A stretch of DNA of 7,157 bases from Alphaproteobacteria bacterium UBA2964. Lineage in GTDB: Bacteria > Pseudomonadota > Alphaproteobacteria > MPNO01 > UBA2964. Positions within the stretch are counted from its first letter, which is position 1. Every line of letters starts with the position of its first letter. Below are positions 7,127-7,157 of this stretch, one piece after another. The notes under the pieces were generated by a model that made no database searches, was not told the origin of the DNA, and was given only the letters and a program-made list of their open reading frames with translations. The translations under genes and the position numbers were made by a program. The stretch spans positions 1-7,157 of the forward strand of contig DEBE01000085.1 in the NCBI GenBank assembly GCA_002348425.1, written 5' to 3'.

Positions 7127-7157
7127 GAAAAATTTCCTCTACGATATCTATTTTAAA

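Overview
The window is a chromosomal housekeeping segment from a Gram-negative bacterium, most likely an AT-leaning alphaproteobacterium. The gene order points there: rsmG-parA-parB on the + strand, then leuS-lptE-holA on the - strand, with a DUF3576 lipoprotein gene upstream of leuS. From memory this is the usual alphaproteobacterial layout around the chromosome-partitioning genes. The LptE protein implies an outer membrane with LPS. I cannot assign a genus.

Left part (1-2254, + strand): the end of a 16S rRNA methyltransferase gene (rsmG), then parA and parB, all overlapping and evidently one transcript. The window opens inside rsmG. A TGA at 45-47 interrupts it exactly where the family has a conserved tryptophan, and RsmG-like sequence continues in the same frame on both sides.

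Right part (2256-7112, - strand): transcription runs leftwards through a DUF3576 lipoprotein gene, a 127-base gap, leuS (leucyl-tRNA synthetase), lptE (LPS-assembly lipoprotein) and holA (DNA polymerase III delta subunit). lptE and holA share an ATGA overlap. The last codons of parB and holA meet tail to tail with one base between their stop codons.

Functionally the genes cover chromosome segregation (ParA/ParB), clamp loading in replication (HolA), ribosome methylation (RsmG), translation (LeuRS) and outer-membrane biogenesis (LptE, perhaps the DUF3576 lipoprotein). I see no mobile element, CRISPR array, RNA gene, or defence or biosynthetic system. Two things deserve a second look: the in-frame TGA in rsmG, and a perfect 17-bp inverted repeat inside leuS that places a full Shine-Dalgarno-like sequence on each strand. 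Neither is evidence of a new system.
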